Below are positions 26,026 through 37,163 of a DNA stretch of 56,476 nucleotides, in pieces. The translations under genes and the position numbers were made by a program. The notes beneath the pieces are model-generated. The model was not told the DNA's origin and ran no database searches. It saw only the letters and a list, made by a program, of their open reading frames with translations. Location: assembly GCA_947373185.1 (NCBI GenBank), contig CANBWP010000017.1, forward strand, positions 1 to 56,476. Reading direction: 5' to 3'. This DNA comes from Comamonadaceae bacterium. GTDB lineage: Bacteria; Pseudomonadota; Gammaproteobacteria; Burkholderiales; Burkholderiaceae_C. How positions within the stretch are numbered: the first letter of the stretch is position 1; every line of letters starts with the position of its first letter.

Positions 26026-27857
26026 CACAGCAATTGAATGTTAAAAATTTGGTGGTCGATTTGCAAACCGAAGTGGGCATGGCCCGCGCGGTGGACGCGC
26101 TCAATCTGACCCTGAACAAGGGCCAAACCTTTGCCTTGGTCGGCGAGTCTGGCTGCGGTAAATCGATGACGGCTTTGTCCTTGCTGCGCTTGCTGCCCGA
26201 CAACGCGGTGATCCAAAATGGTCAAGTTGAACTGAGTGATGTGGATGTGTTTCAGTTGAGTGAGAACCAAATGCGCAGCATCCGTGGCCGGCGCATTTCC
26301 ATCATTTTTCAAGAACCTTCCACCAGCTTGAACCCCGTGATGACGGTGGGCGATCAAATCTTGGAAGTGATTCATCAGCACACGTACCTGCAAGGCCCTG
26401 CAGCCCATGCGCGTGCGCTTGAGTGGCTGACCAAGGTCGGTTTGCCAGAACCTTTAAGGCGCATGGGCAGTTATCCGTTTGAAATGTCGGGTGGCCAACT
26501 GCAACGGGTGATGATCGCCATTGCCTTGGCAGCCGAACCCGATTTGTTGATCGCCGATGAACCGACCACCGCTTTGGATGTGACAATTCAAGCGCAAATT
26601 TTGGACTTGCTCAAAAGCCTCCAGAAAGAGCGCGGCATGGCCATGCTGCTCATCACACACGATTTGGCCGTTGTCAGTGGCATGGCCGATCAAGTGGCCT
26701 TGATGTACGCCGGACAAATTGTGGAGGTGGCCTCTGCTGCAGATTTCTTTGTGCGGCCTTCACACCCCTATGCCAAGTTATTGTTGCAGGCTTTGCCGGG
26801 TGAAGATTTAAGGGGGCGCCAATTGGCCGCCATTCACGGCACCGTGCCGCCGCTCACACAAGCTTTTCGCGGGTGTCGCTTTGCGCCACGGTGCCCTTAT
26901 CAAACCGAGAACTGTCGCGAAAAAGTTGTTGGCCTGACGCCGATTTCGGACGCGCACCATGTGCGCTGTGTCCGTGTCAATGATGCCAGTCTTCAGTCCT
27001 TGAGCTTGCCACCTTTGATCGACACTGCCAATGCTTTGGCCACGGACCATGCCGTGCTGTTGTCGGTCAAAGATTTGTCTGTGACGTATTCAATGGGCGG
27101 CGGCGTATGGGGTCAGAAGAAGACCTTTGAGGCCGTGAAGAATGTCAGCTTTGACATTCAAAAGGGGCAAACTTTGGCCTTGGTGGGCGAGTCGGGTTGC
27201 GGCAAGACCACCATTGGCAAAGCGCTTTTGCAGTTGCTCACACCGCAAACTCACATTGGCGGTGAAGCCCACTTGCATGGCAAGGATTTGTTCAAGTTGA
27301 AAGGCAGCGACCTGCAAGAATCAAGACGCCAATTGCAAATCATTTTCCAAAACCCCTTTGGCTCTTTGAACCCACGCATGCGGGTGCAGGAAATCCTGGA
27401 GGAGGGCATGAAGAGCCTTCATCCAGAATGGTCGACTGACCAGCGCCGCAATGATTTGAAGGCGCTCATGGACCAAGTGGGTTTGCGTGCTGACGCGTTG
27501 GACCGTTATCCGCATGAGTTTTCGGGCGGTCAACGGCAGCGCATCGCCATTGCCAGGGCCTTGGCTGTGAAGCCTAGCCTGATCGTGTGCGACGAGCCCA
27601 CATCGGCCTTGGATGTGTCCGTGCAAGCGCAAATTTTGAACTTGTTGCGCGAACTCCAAGACACCCTCGGTGTGAGTTATTTGTTCGTGACACACAACAT
27701 TGGGGTGGTGGCCTATCTGGCTGACAAGGTGGCCGTGATGCACGCGGGTCAAATTGTCGAAATGGGAGATGCTTCTCAAATTTTGAATGATCCGCAGGAT
27801 GTCTATACAAAAACACTGCTTTCTGCGGTGCCCAAATTGAACCAAGCCTTGGCTTAA
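26022..27857 (+). CDS. ABC transporter, two fused ATPase domains (OppD-OppF-like)
   Basis: Energy-coupling protein of the second importer, 611 residues. Its ATG overlaps the permease stop (ATGA). Domain 1: Walker A GESGCGKS at 41-48, signature MSGGQLQR, Walker [10 protein letters not shown]. It ends in the OppD-type cysteine motif, Cys285, Cys291, Cys298 and Cys316 ([14 protein letters not shown]), a motif associated with iron-sulfur binding in related proteins. Domain 2: Walker A GESGCGKT at 389-396, signature FSGGQRQR, Walker [12 protein letters not shown]. The two halves are separate proteins in the classical Opp/Dpp systems. Confidence 0.94.
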   Translation: MTQQLNVKNLVVDLQTEVGMARAVDALNLTLNKGQTFALVGESGCGKSMTALSLLRLLPDNAVIQNGQVELSDVDVFQLSENQMRSIRGRRISIIFQEPSTSLNPVMTVGDQILEVIHQHTYLQGPAAHARALEWLTKVGLPEPLRRMGSYPFEMSGGQLQRVMIAIALAAEPDLLIADEPTTALDVTIQAQILDLLKSLQKERGMAMLLITHDLAVVSGMADQVALMYAGQIVEVASAADFFVRPSHPYAKLLLQALPGEDLRGRQLAAIHGTVPPLTQAFRGCRFAPRCPYQTENCREKVVGLTPISDAHHVRCVRVNDASLQSLSLPPLIDTANALATDHAVLLSVKDLSVTYSMGGGVWGQKKTFEAVKNVSFDIQKGQTLALVGESGCGKTTIGKALLQLLTPQTHIGGEAHLHGKDLFKLKGSDLQESRRQLQIIFQNPFGSLNPRMRVQEILEEGMKSLHPEWSTDQRRNDLKALMDQVGLRADALDRYPHEFSGGQRQRIAIARALAVKPSLIVCDEPTSALDVSVQAQILNLLRELQDTLGVSYLFVTHNIGVVAYLADKVAVMHAGQIVEMGDASQILNDPQDVYTKTLLSAVPKLNQALA

Positions 27858-27883
27858 TTTGCCGCTTTTTTGCCACAAACTCG

Positions 27884-27912
27884 TTCCAAATCAAGGATTT
27901 ATAGATTAGAAT
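27884..27912 (+). promoter_or_regulatory. Tentative rimP operon promoter
   Basis: TAGAAT at 27907-27912 makes a good -10 box (5 of 6). The hexamer 17 bases upstream, TTCCAA at 27884-27889, is a poor -35. A start near 27919 would put the following hairpin close to the 5' end of a leader of about 110 bases. Confidence 0.35.
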
Positions 27913-27928
27913 TCGGGCTTCACGACCA

Positions 27929-27959
27929 AACGGGCGGGTTTTCACCGCCCGTTTTTTTT
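27929..27959 (+). terminator. Hairpin with T8 run: ABC operon terminator or rimP leader attenuator
   Basis: Stem AACGGGCGG (27929-27937) and CCGCCCGTT (27945-27953), 7-nt loop, then a T run to 27959; outer GACC/GGTC bases extend the pairing. Its position, 70 bases after the ABC ATPase and 68 before rimP, allows two readings: an ordinary terminator, or an attenuator in the rimP leader if the promoter at 27884-27912 is real. NusA, encoded in this operon, could act on such a hairpin. Confidence 0.8.
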
Positions 27960-28026
27960 GGTCGATCGATTAATGAGCAGGGTTTTTACCCGCTTTCGTA
28001 CTTCTTTTTGAAAAGACCTATTTCGC

Positions 28027-28611
28027 GTGGCATTGCAGCAGATTGTTGAAGAAACCGTAGCCGGTTTGGGCTATGAATTGGTAGAGATTGAACGCTCTGC
28101 CGGCGGCTTGTTGCGCATCACCATTGACAATCCTTGGCAAGACGGCGTTGACCGATTTGAAATTCCATTTGTCACGGTGGAAGACTGCGAAAAGGTCAAC
28201 CGGCAGTTGATGTTTGCTTTGGAAGTCGATGGCGTGGAATACCGCCGCCTCGAAGTGTCTTCACCGGGCATTGACCGGCCCCTCAAAAATGACCGTGACA
28301 TGGCCCGCTTTGAAGGCGAGTTGATTGACATCACGCTCAAAGCCCCCATGGGAGAGGCTGCAGCAGGTTTGGTCAACGCGCTGCGCAAAAAATTTCGTGG
28401 CACCTTGGAAAAAGCTGAGGCCGGCGAAGGTTGGCAAATTGTTTGGTCTGATGCGCCTGAGCCCAAGCCCGGTGCGCGCGTGAGCAAGAAACGCCCGCCG
28501 GTGCCCATGCAGGTACTTGGTTTTATGTTAGACGAATTAAGAGAGGCGCGCCTTGCGCCTGTGGTTGATTTCAAGGGCCGTAAGCCCAAAATAGACTTAG
28601 GAGAAAAATAA
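28027..28611 (+). CDS. rimP: Ribosome maturation factor RimP
   Basis: Factor needed for 30S subunit maturation. It has 194 residues from a GTG start at 28027 ([22 protein letters not shown]). The N-terminal RimP domain carries the [13 protein letters not shown] region and the [11 protein letters not shown] motif near residues 78-88. The C-terminal SH3-like domain is extended by a basic linker ([12 protein letters not shown]). It is longer than E. coli RimP (about 150) because of insertions in the second half, which is common in betaproteobacteria. First gene of the nusA-infB operon. Confidence 0.95.
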   Translation: MALQQIVEETVAGLGYELVEIERSAGGLLRITIDNPWQDGVDRFEIPFVTVEDCEKVNRQLMFALEVDGVEYRRLEVSSPGIDRPLKNDRDMARFEGELIDITLKAPMGEAAAGLVNALRKKFRGTLEKAEAGEGWQIVWSDAPEPKPGARVSKKRPPVPMQVLGFMLDELREARLAPVVDFKGRKPKIDLGEK

Positions 28612-28612
28612 G

Positions 28613-30097
28613 ATGAATCGCGAACTGTTGATGTTGGTTGAAGCCATCTCACGTGAAAAGAACGTGGAACGTGACATCGTGTTTGGTGCCGTTGAATCAG
28701 CCTTGGCGCAAGCCACTAAAAAGATTTACGAAGGTGACGTGGACATTCGCGTGGCCATTGACCGCGACAGCGGCAATTACGAAACTTTCCGCCGTTGGCA
28801 CGTGGTGCCAGATGAAGCCGGTCTGCAATTGCCTGACCAAGAAATTTTGTTGTTCGAAGCGCTCGAGCAAATTCCTGACATTGAAGTCGACGAATACATC
28901 GAAGAAGGCGTGGAGTCTTTGCCCATTGGACGCATTGGCGCCATGGCCGCCAAGCAAGTTATCTTGCAAAAGATCCGCGATGCTGAACGCGAAATGTTGC
29001 TCAACGAGTTCATGGCACGTGGCGAGAAAATCTTGGTTGGCACCGTCAAGCGCATGGACAAAGGCGACATCATTGTTGAGTCTGGCCGAGTTGAGGGCCG
29101 CCTGCGTCGCAGCGAGATGATTCCTAAAGAGAACTTGCGCAACGGTGACCGCGTACGCGCCATGATCATGGAGGTTGACCTCACATTGCGTGGCGCCCCG
29201 ATCATCTTGTCTCGCTCTTCCCCTGAATTCATGGTTGAGCTCTTCCGTCAAGAAGTGCCCGAAATTGAACAAGGCTTGTTGGAAATCAAATCTTGCGCGC
29301 GCGACCCTGGTTCACGTGCCAAGATTGCTGTTTTGTCGCACGACAAACGCGTTGACCCCATTGGCACCTGTGTCGGTGTGCGCGGAACACGCGTCAACGG
29401 TGTGACCAACGAATTGGCCGGCGAGCGCGTCGACATCGTTTTGTGGAGTGAAGATCCTGCGCAATTTGTGATTGGCGCCTTGGCACCTGCCAACGTTCAA
29501 TCCATTGTGGTGGACGAAGAAAAACACGCCATGGACGTGGTCGTTGACGAAGAAAACTTGGCCATTGCCATTGGCCGTGGTGGTCAAAACGTGCGCTTGG
29601 CTTCTGACCTCACCGGTTGGAAAATCAACATCATGGACGCGGCGGAGTCTGCGCAAAAACAAGCCGAAGAAACCACAGGCATTCGCGCTTTGTTCATGGA
29701 CAAGCTCGATGTGGACCAAGAAATTGCCGACATCCTGATTGAAGAAGGTTTCACCAGCTTGGAAGAAGTGGCGTATGTGCCAATTCAAGAAATGCTCGAA
29801 ATCGACAGCTTCGACGAAGACACCGTCACCGAGTTGCGCACACGTGCGAAGGACGCATTGCTCACCCTCGAAATTGCACGCGAAGAAAGCGTGGAAGATG
29901 TGTCACAAGACCTGCGCGATTTGGAAGGCCTGACGCCCGAGTTGATCGCTAAATTGGTCGAAGCAGGCGTTCAAACGCGAGACGATTTGGCCGATTTGGC
30001 CACTGACGAACTGACCGACATCACCGGACAAACCGATGGTGAAGCCACCGCCCTGATCATGAAAGCCCGTGAACATTGGTTCACTGGTCAGGCCTAA
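28613..30097 (+). CDS. nusA: Transcription termination/antitermination factor NusA
   Basis: RNA-polymerase-binding elongation factor of 494 residues, the same size as E. coli NusA (495). Domains in order: N-terminal polymerase-binding domain (about 1-125), S1 (about 135-200, [20 protein letters not shown]), KH1 and KH2 (about 230-345, including [20 protein letters not shown]), and two acidic C-terminal repeats (about 365-494) as in gammaproteobacteria. It starts one base after the rimP stop, so the two are tightly coupled. Confidence 0.97.
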   Translation: MNRELLMLVEAISREKNVERDIVFGAVESALAQATKKIYEGDVDIRVAIDRDSGNYETFRRWHVVPDEAGLQLPDQEILLFEALEQIPDIEVDEYIEEGVESLPIGRIGAMAAKQVILQKIRDAEREMLLNEFMARGEKILVGTVKRMDKGDIIVESGRVEGRLRRSEMIPKENLRNGDRVRAMIMEVDLTLRGAPIILSRSSPEFMVELFRQEVPEIEQGLLEIKSCARDPGSRAKIAVLSHDKRVDPIGTCVGVRGTRVNGVTNELAGERVDIVLWSEDPAQFVIGALAPANVQSIVVDEEKHAMDVVVDEENLAIAIGRGGQNVRLASDLTGWKINIMDAAESAQKQAEETTGIRALFMDKLDVDQEIADILIEEGFTSLEEVAYVPIQEMLEIDSFDEDTVTELRTRAKDALLTLEIAREESVEDVSQDLRDLEGLTPELIAKLVEAGVQTRDDLADLATDELTDITGQTDGEATALIMKAREHWFTGQA

Positions 30098-30120
30098 TAT
30101 CAAGGAGGCACGAACCCCAT

Positions 30121-33075
30121 ATGTCCAGTAACACCGTCGCCGAGTTCGCCAGCGAACTCAAGAAATCACCCGATACGCTGCTTGAGCAATTGCGTTCTGC
30201 AGGCGTTGACAAATCAGCCGCATCGGATGCGCTGACTGAAACAGACAAGCAAATGCTTTTGAGCTTTTTGCAAACCAGCCATGGCACAGTGGCCGGTGAA
30301 CGCAAAAAGATCACGCTCGTCAAAAAATCGACCAGCGAAATCAAGCAAGCCGATGCCACAGGCAAGGCCCGCACCATTCAAGTGGAAGTGCGTAAAAAGC
30401 GCACCTTCATCAAACGTGATGACGAACTTGATGCGGCACCCGCAGCACCAGTGGCGCCGCAAGAACCTGCGGCTCCCCTGATCGATCACGCTGAGTTGGC
30501 CCGTCGAGAAGAAGAAGCGCGCAGCCAAGCTGAATTGCTTCGTCGTCAAGAAGAAGAGCTGGCTGAAAAACGGCGTGAACGTGAAGCCAAAGAGTTGGCC
30601 AAACGCGAAGAAGCCAAAGCGGCCGAAGCGGCTGCGGCCAGTCAACCGGCCGTGCAAAAAACAGCTGCAGAAATTGCGACTGAAGCAGCCGCTGTCCGCA
30701 GCGCCAAAGCGGCCGCAGCCCAACTAGAGGCTGACAGCATCAATGCTGCTTCCAAACCGGTAGACCCTTCGATTGCGCAATCTGCTGAAGCCGATCGCGT
30801 GAATGCTGAAAATGCCGCAAAAGCAGACAAAGCTGCCAAGATCAAAGCAGCTGAAGATCAAGCAGAGCAAGCAGCCAAAGCTGTGGTGGCTGATGAAGCT
30901 GCCCGTGAACTCGACTTGAACCAGCGCCGTAACAAAGCCCTGGCCGAAGCCGAAGCGATTCGCGCCATGATGAGCGCGCCGCCTAAAAAGGCGCCGCCCA
31001 AAGAAGCGCCCAAGCCCGATCCCAAAGCGGCAAAAGGCACTTTGCACAAACCCGCGCAAGCGGCTGGTACCGCGGTCAAACGTCCACCAGCAGCCGGCGA
31101 GGCGACCACGGCCGCTCCAGGTGGCAACAAAGAAGTGAAATCGGCCAAGCTGTCATCCAGCTGGGCCGGTGATCCCGCCACTAAAAAGAAAGCCATTCCA
31201 ACGCGCGGTGATACCAGCGGTGGTGTGGGTCGTAACAACTGGCGTGGTGGACCTAAAAACCGCCGTGGCAACGACCGTGATCGTGAAGATCATGTGCAAG
31301 CCGCACCGGTTGAAGCCCGTGTCATTGAAGTGCACGTGCCTGAAACCATCACGGTGGCTGAACTGGCGCACAAGATGGCCGTCAAGGCGTCTGAAGTCAT
31401 CAAACAATTGATGAAACTGGGTCAGATGGTCACGATCAATCAGCCGTTGGACCAAGACACGGCCATGATTTTGGTGGAAGAGCTGGGTCACAAGGCTGTG
31501 ATTGCAGCGCTCGATGATCCAGAAGCGTTCACCGACGACGAAGTGTCACAAAGCGATGCGCCGCTCATGCCCCGTGCCCCTGTGGTCACGGTCATGGGTC
31601 ACGTTGACCACGGTAAAACATCATTGCTCGACTACATTCGCCGCGCCAAAGTGGCTTCTGGCGAAGCCGGTGGTATCACCCAGCACATTGGGGCTTATCA
31701 CGTTGAAACAGCGCGTGGCATGGTGTCCTTCTTGGACACACCCGGTCACGAGGCCTTCACGGCCATGCGTGCTCGCGGTGCGCAAGCCACTGACATTGTG
31801 ATTTTGGTGGTTGCCGCCGATGACGGCGTGATGCCGCAAACCAAAGAGGCGATCAAGCACGCCAAGGCTGCGGGTGTTCCCATTGTGGTGGCCATCAACA
31901 AGATCGACAAACCCGATGCCAACCTCGACCGCGTCAAGGGTGAGTTGGTTGCTGAGGAAGTGGTGCCTGAAGAGTTCGGTGGCGATTCACCGTTCGTGGG
32001 CGTGTCCGCTAAAACCGGTGCCGGCATTGACGAATTGCTCGAACAAGTCTTGTTGCAAGCTGAAGTGCTTGAGCTCAAAGCGCCTGTGGATGCAGCCGCC
32101 AAGGGCTTGGTCATTGAAGCGCGCCTCGACAAGGGCCGTGGTCCTGTGGCCACGATTTTGGTTCAGTCGGGCACCTTGTCAACTGGCGACGTGGTGTTGG
32201 CTGGCCAAACATTTGGCCGCGTTCGTGCCATGTTGGACGAAAATGGCAAGCCCATCAAAACAGCAGGTCCTTCCATCCCTGTTGAAATTCAGGGTCTGAC
32301 CGAAGTGCCACAAGCCGGTGACGAGTTCATGGTTCTCAGCGATGAACGCCGTGCCCGTGAAATTGCCACTTACCGCGCTGGTAAATTCCGCAACACCAAA
32401 CTGGCCAAGCAGCAAGCCGCCAAATTGGAGAACATGTTCAGCGACATCGGTGCTGGCGAAGTCAAAACTTTGCCCATCATCGTCAAAGCCGACGTTCAGG
32501 GTTCGCAAGAAGCCTTGGCGGCATCCTTGCTCAAATTGTCAACCGACGAGATCAAGGTTCAATTGGTTTATGCCGCGGTGGGCGGTATCAGCGAGTCCGA
32601 CATCAACTTGGCGATTGCGTCCAAAGCGGTGGTCATTGGCTTTAACGTGCGTGCCGATGCAGGTGCCCGCAAACAAGCCGAAAGCAATGGCGTCAGCATC
32701 AATTACTACAACATCATTTATGACGCGGTAGACGAATTGAAAGCTGCTATGTCTGGCATGTTGGCGCCCGAGCAGAAGGAAGAAGTCATTGGTATGGCCG
32801 AAATCCGCACCGTGTTCGTGGCTTCCAAAATTGGCACGGTCGCAGGTTGTATGGTTACCAACGGCCAAGTCACGCGCTCTTCCAAATTCCGTTTGTTGCG
32901 CGACAACGTGGTCATCTACACCGGCGACATCGACTCCCTCAAGCGCCTCAAAGACGACGTTCGCGAAGTCAAAGAAGGTTTCGAGTGCGGTATCAAACTC
33001 AAAAACTACAACGACATTGCAGTGGGCGACCAACTGGAATTCTTTGAAGTCAAAGAGATTGCACGTACCTTGTAA
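30121..33075 (+). CDS. infB: Translation initiation factor IF-2
   Basis: GTPase that brings initiator tRNA to the 30S subunit. It has 984 residues from the ATG at 30121, with AAGGAGG at 30102-30108; an in-frame upstream ATG at 30076 lies inside nusA and is less likely. An N-terminal IF2_N domain and a long Ala/Glu/Lys-rich, probably extended segment (about 100-400) precede a second IF2_N copy. The G domain starts with GHVDHGKTS at 493-501 (DTPGHEAF and NKID follow), then domains II-IV. It is longer than the E. coli protein (890) because of the linker. An internal start for a short isoform is possible but not shown. Confidence 0.97.
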   Translation: MSSNTVAEFASELKKSPDTLLEQLRSAGVDKSAASDALTETDKQMLLSFLQTSHGTVAGERKKITLVKKSTSEIKQADATGKARTIQVEVRKKRTFIKRDDELDAAPAAPVAPQEPAAPLIDHAELARREEEARSQAELLRRQEEELAEKRREREAKELAKREEAKAAEAAAASQPAVQKTAAEIATEAAAVRSAKAAAAQLEADSINAASKPVDPSIAQSAEADRVNAENAAKADKAAKIKAAEDQAEQAAKAVVADEAARELDLNQRRNKALAEAEAIRAMMSAPPKKAPPKEAPKPDPKAAKGTLHKPAQAAGTAVKRPPAAGEATTAAPGGNKEVKSAKLSSSWAGDPATKKKAIPTRGDTSGGVGRNNWRGGPKNRRGNDRDREDHVQAAPVEARVIEVHVPETITVAELAHKMAVKASEVIKQLMKLGQMVTINQPLDQDTAMILVEELGHKAVIAALDDPEAFTDDEVSQSDAPLMPRAPVVTVMGHVDHGKTSLLDYIRRAKVASGEAGGITQHIGAYHVETARGMVSFLDTPGHEAFTAMRARGAQATDIVILVVAADDGVMPQTKEAIKHAKAAGVPIVVAINKIDKPDANLDRVKGELVAEEVVPEEFGGDSPFVGVSAKTGAGIDELLEQVLLQAEVLELKAPVDAAAKGLVIEARLDKGRGPVATILVQSGTLSTGDVVLAGQTFGRVRAMLDENGKPIKTAGPSIPVEIQGLTEVPQAGDEFMVLSDERRAREIATYRAGKFRNTKLAKQQAAKLENMFSDIGAGEVKTLPIIVKADVQGSQEALAASLLKLSTDEIKVQLVYAAVGGISESDINLAIASKAVVIGFNVRADAGARKQAESNGVSINYYNIIYDAVDELKAAMSGMLAPEQKEEVIGMAEIRTVFVASKIGTVAGCMVTNGQVTRSSKFRLLRDNVVIYTGDIDSLKRLKDDVREVKEGFECGIKLKNYNDIAVGDQLEFFEVKEIARTL

Positions 33076-33099
33076 TCAGAGAACCAGGCCCACACTCAC

Positions 33100-33474
33100 A
33101 TGGCACGCAAACCTACCAGCTCAGCCCACCGCGGATTCCGCGTTGCCGATCAGATCCAACGCGATCTGTCGGAGCTGATAGCGCGCGAACTCAAAGATCC
33201 CCGTGTGGGCATGGTCACCTTGAACGCCGTCGAAGTCACGCCTGACTACGCACATGCCAAGGTGTTTTTCAGCATCATTACAGGCAAACCAGAGGACGCC
33301 ACCGCGGGTTTGAATGCTGCTGCTGGCTTCTTGCGAAACGGTTTGTTCAAGCGATTGCAAATTCACACGGTTCCCACGCTTCATTTCATCTTTGATCGCA
33401 CCACAGAGCGTGCTTCAGACATGAACGCCTTGATCTCCAAGGCCGTGGCTTCACGTTCCAAAGACGAGGAGTGA
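33100..33474 (+). CDS. rbfA: Ribosome-binding factor A
   Basis: KH-type 30S maturation and cold-adaptation factor, 124 residues. Recognisable by [21 protein letters not shown] at the start and the strand [11 protein letters not shown], then [19 protein letters not shown] near the C-terminus. It lies 24 bases after infB and one base before truB, in the usual order infB-rbfA-truB. Confidence 0.96.
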   Translation: MARKPTSSAHRGFRVADQIQRDLSELIARELKDPRVGMVTLNAVEVTPDYAHAKVFFSIITGKPEDATAGLNAAAGFLRNGLFKRLQIHTVPTLHFIFDRTTERASDMNALISKAVASRSKDEE

Positions 33475-33475
33475 C

Positions 33476-34429
33476 ATGAACGCGCCACGCACCAGGGTGC
33501 AACGGCGCCCTGTGCATGGGGTGCTGTTGTTAGACAAACCATACGGTATGTCCAGTAACGATGCTTTGCAAAAAGCCAAGTGGTTGCTGCGCGCCGAGAA
33601 GGCAGGTCACACCGGCACTTTGGACCCATTGGCCACAGGCGTATTGCCCTTGTGTTTTGGCGCCGCGACCAAGTTCAGCCAATTGCACTTGGATGCCGAT
33701 AAATCTTACGAAGCCATTGTTGTTTTGGGTGTCCAAACCAGCACGGGTGATTTGGAAGGTGAAGTTGTTTCTGAAAAGCCTGTGAGCTTCACAGCGGATC
33801 AACTTCAACAAGTGCAAACAAAGTTCACTGGGCCGATTGATCAAATCCCACCCATGTACAGCGCCTTGAAAAAGGATGGCAAAGCTTTGTACGACTATGC
33901 TCGTGCAGGCATTGAGGTTGAGCGTGAAGCACGACACATCGTGATCCATGCCTTGGCATTGGAAGAAATGTCGCCTGAGAATGATCATCGCCGTTTGAAA
34001 GTCACGGTGACTTGCAGCAAAGGCACCTACATCCGCACATTGGGTGAAGACATTGCCATTGCGCTGGGCACGTGTGGACACCTCAGCGCACTGCGTCGCA
34101 TTCAAACAGGTCCATTCACAGAAGCCGAATGCCTCAGCATTCAAGAATTAGAAGCTTTGCCTGAGGCAGAGCGAGAAATGAAATTGTTGACCGTCGATGC
34201 CTTGCTCGACGGTCATACCCCTGTCACCTTGCCCCCAGATGATGCGGGCAGATTCTTAAGCGGCGTGCGCCGTCGAGGCAATTGGCCCGACAACCTGCAT
34301 GTCGCTGTGTACGGCGATTCACCGCGCGCGCTCTTGGGCACTGCGCATGTGAAAGCTGGTGAACTTATTCCTGGGCGCTTACTAAGCCCCCTAGAAATTC
34401 AATCAATTTTGGAGAAGGCCTTAGCATGA
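33476..34429 (+). CDS. truB: tRNA pseudouridine(55) synthase
   Basis: Makes the universal pseudouridine in the T loop of tRNAs. It has 317 residues. The catalytic aspartate is Asp50 in [15 protein letters not shown], and the KPYGMSSN motif precedes it. The C-terminal part (about 245-317) is PUA-like ([21 protein letters not shown]). Its stop overlaps the typA start by four bases (ATGA). Confidence 0.97.
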   Translation: MNAPRTRVQRRPVHGVLLLDKPYGMSSNDALQKAKWLLRAEKAGHTGTLDPLATGVLPLCFGAATKFSQLHLDADKSYEAIVVLGVQTSTGDLEGEVVSEKPVSFTADQLQQVQTKFTGPIDQIPPMYSALKKDGKALYDYARAGIEVEREARHIVIHALALEEMSPENDHRRLKVTVTCSKGTYIRTLGEDIAIALGTCGHLSALRRIQTGPFTEAECLSIQELEALPEAEREMKLLTVDALLDGHTPVTLPPDDAGRFLSGVRRRGNWPDNLHVAVYGDSPRALLGTAHVKAGELIPGRLLSPLEIQSILEKALA

Positions 34430-36249
34430 CTAGACAAATTCGTAACATCGCGATCATCGCCCACGTTGACCACGGTAAAACCACCATGGTTGACCAACTG
34501 CTGCGTCAGTCCGGCACATTTGCCGAACACGAAAAAGTGGTTGACACTGTCATGGACAACAACGCCATTGAGCGCGAACGTGGCATTACCATCTTGGCCA
34601 AAAATTGTGCCGTGAGCTGGGAAGGTACACACATCAACATCGTTGACACCCCAGGCCACGCCGACTTTGGCGGTGAAGTGGAACGCGCTTTGTCCATGGT
34701 GGACGGTGTGGTGTTGCTGATTGACGCGCAAGAAGGCCCGATGCCGCAAACGCGTTTTGTGACCAAGAAAGCTTTGGCTTTGGGCCTCAAGCCCATCGTG
34801 GTTGTCAACAAAGTGGACAAGCCTGGCGCAAACCCTGACAAAGTGGTGAACCAAGCTTTCGACTTGTTCGACAAATTGGGTGCCACGGACGAACAACTTG
34901 ACTTCCCCGTGGTGTATGCCTCTGGCATCAACGGTTGGACATCCTTGGAAGAGGGCGCACCAGGCGAGCAGTGGGGCCCAGACATGTCTGCACTTTTCAA
35001 CACCGTGTTGAAGCACGTGCCAGCACAAGCAGGTGACCCTGAAGCGCCTTTGCAATTGCAAATTTCAGCGCTTGATTTTTCAACCTTTGTGGGCCGCATT
35101 GGTGTGGGCCGTATCAGCCAAGGCACCATCAAACCCATGATGGATGTGTTGGTCATGGAAGGTCCTGATGGCAACGCCATCAAAGGCCGCGTTAACCAAG
35201 TTTTGACCTTCCGTGGTTTGGACCGCGTTCAGGTCACCGAAGCTGGTCCTGGCGACATTGTGCTGATCAACGGCATTGCCGATTTGAACATTGGTGTGAC
35301 CGTCACGGATCCGGCCAATCCTGCCCCTTTGCCCATGCTCAAAATTGACGAGCCCACCTTGACCATGAACTTCTGCGTGAACACCAGCCCCTTGGCCGGT
35401 CGTGAAGGCAAGTACGTCACCAGCCGTCAAATTTGGGACCGTCTGCAAAAAGAATTGCAACACAACGTGGCTTTGCGCGTGAAAGAGACCGACGAAGAAG
35501 GCGTGTTTGACGTTGCCGGTCGTGGTGAATTGCATTTGACCATCTTGCTAGAAAACATGCGCCGTGAAGGCTACGAAATGGCTGTGTCCAAGCCGCGCGT
35601 GGTCTACCGCGATGTCAATGGCGAGCGCCATGAGCCAATTGAGTTGGTGACGGCCGACATCGAAGAAGGTCACCAAGGCGGCGTGATGCAGGCCTTGGGT
35701 GAGCGCAAAGGCGAGCTGGTCAACATGGAACCCGATGGCCGCGGCCGTGTGCGTTTGGAATACCGCATTCCCGCCCGTGGTTTGATTGGTTTCACCAACG
35801 AGTTCTTGAACTTGACACGTGGCTCCGGTTTGATTTCCAACATCTTTGACAGCTACGAAGCGCACAAAGGTGAAATTGGTGGTCGTAAAAATGGTGTGTT
35901 GATTTCCATGGACGACGGTGAAATCTTCACCTACGCCTTGGGCAAATTGGACGATCGCGGCCGCATGTTCGTGAAGGCCAATGACCCTGTGTACGAAGGC
36001 ATGATTGTGGGTATCCACAGCCGTGACAACGACTTGGTGGTCAATGCCACCCGTACCAAACAGCTGACCAACTTCCGCGTGTCAGGCAAAGAAGACGCCA
36101 TCAAGATCACACCGCCCATCGACCTGACGTTGGAATACGGCGTTGAGTTCATTGACGATGATGAGTTGGTGGAAATCACACCCAAGAGCGTTCGTCTGCG
36201 CAAGCGCTTCTTGAAAGAGCACGAGCGTAAGCGCGCAGGTCGCGCTTAA
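34426..36249 (+). CDS. typA: Ribosome-associated translational GTPase TypA/BipA
   Basis: EF-G-like GTPase acting in ribosome assembly and stress adaptation, 607 residues. The G domain carries HVDHGKTT near residues 12-19, switch I with [17 protein letters not shown] and NKVDKPGA. The family-specific C-terminal part includes [18 protein letters not shown]. It overlaps truB by four bases and ends the operon; the next gene starts 26 bases later and may be read from the same transcript. Confidence 0.97.
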   Translation: MTRQIRNIAIIAHVDHGKTTMVDQLLRQSGTFAEHEKVVDTVMDNNAIERERGITILAKNCAVSWEGTHINIVDTPGHADFGGEVERALSMVDGVVLLIDAQEGPMPQTRFVTKKALALGLKPIVVVNKVDKPGANPDKVVNQAFDLFDKLGATDEQLDFPVVYASGINGWTSLEEGAPGEQWGPDMSALFNTVLKHVPAQAGDPEAPLQLQISALDFSTFVGRIGVGRISQGTIKPMMDVLVMEGPDGNAIKGRVNQVLTFRGLDRVQVTEAGPGDIVLINGIADLNIGVTVTDPANPAPLPMLKIDEPTLTMNFCVNTSPLAGREGKYVTSRQIWDRLQKELQHNVALRVKETDEEGVFDVAGRGELHLTILLENMRREGYEMAVSKPRVVYRDVNGERHEPIELVTADIEEGHQGGVMQALGERKGELVNMEPDGRGRVRLEYRIPARGLIGFTNEFLNLTRGSGLISNIFDSYEAHKGEIGGRKNGVLISMDDGEIFTYALGKLDDRGRMFVKANDPVYEGMIVGIHSRDNDLVVNATRTKQLTNFRVSGKEDAIKITPPIDLTLEYGVEFIDDDELVEITPKSVRLRKRFLKEHERKRAGRA

Positions 36250-36275
36250 GTCTGAGCGACTCCAAAGCACTCCCC

Positions 36276-37163
36276 GTGCGCCAACTCAAACACGGTCACG
36301 CAGTTGCCTTGATGGTGCTCGTGACCGCTTTGTGGGCCATGGCGGGTGTGGTCACACGACAACTCGACCAAGTGCGGGGTTTTGAAGTGACGTTTTGGCG
36401 CAGTGCTTTTACAGCACTGAGCCTTTTCTTTTTTTTGAGTGTTCGAAACGGTTTGCGTTTTGGGCAAAAGCTGCCATGGCGCAGCCCTTATTTTTGGATC
36501 TCAGGCTTGTGCTGGGGCACGATGTTCACGGCCTTCATGATGGCCCTGACGCTGACTGCCGTTGCCAATGTGTTGATCACGCTGGCTTGTGGTCCATTGA
36601 TCACAGCCCTGTTGTCTTGGCTTTTTACAGCAAACCGCTTGCCCTTGCGGACCTGGTTGGCGATTGGCATTGCGGGCGCCGGCATTGCCCTTATTTTCAC
36701 GACCCAAATTGAATTGGGCGAAGCCAATTTTCTGTTGGGCGTGGCGGTCGCGCTTTGTGTCCCCTTGGCCAGTTCTTTGCAATGGACCTTGATCCAGAAG
36801 AGTCAGACCTTGGGTCTCTCTTTAGATTTGGTGCCGTCGGTCTTGTTAGGGGCCGTCTTGTCTTCGATCGTGACCTTGCCTTTGGCATGGCCTTTTCAAG
36901 TCAATGCACATGACATCGGTTTGATGGCTTTTTTAGGTGCTTTTCAATTGGCCATTCCTTGCACTTTGGCCGTGATGTGCGCGCGCGTCCTGCAAGCGCC
37001 CGAAGTTGCATTGTTGGCTTTGTTAGAGGTGATCTTTGGCATTGCCCTGGCATGGCTGGGTGCGCATGAAGAACCGCATGCCCCCGTGTTGATTGGCGGC
37101 AGCATGGTTTTGGCTGCTTTGTTTGCAAATGAATGGTTGGGATGGAGACAACGACATGTCTGA
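36276..37163 (+). CDS. DMT-superfamily (EamA) transporter
   Basis: Inner-membrane drug/metabolite transporter with about ten helices in two EamA repeats (about 8-140 and 150-290), 295 residues. I keep a GTG start at 36276 because the first ATG (36312) would cut into helix 1. Family members export amino acids, metabolites or purines; the substrate is not visible here. The gene overlaps the next one by 8 bases. Confidence 0.85.
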   Translation: MRQLKHGHAVALMVLVTALWAMAGVVTRQLDQVRGFEVTFWRSAFTALSLFFFLSVRNGLRFGQKLPWRSPYFWISGLCWGTMFTAFMMALTLTAVANVLITLACGPLITALLSWLFTANRLPLRTWLAIGIAGAGIALIFTTQIELGEANFLLGVAVALCVPLASSLQWTLIQKSQTLGLSLDLVPSVLLGAVLSSIVTLPLAWPFQVNAHDIGLMAFLGAFQLAIPCTLAVMCARVLQAPEVALLALLEVIFGIALAWLGAHEEPHAPVLIGGSMVLAALFANEWLGWRQRHV

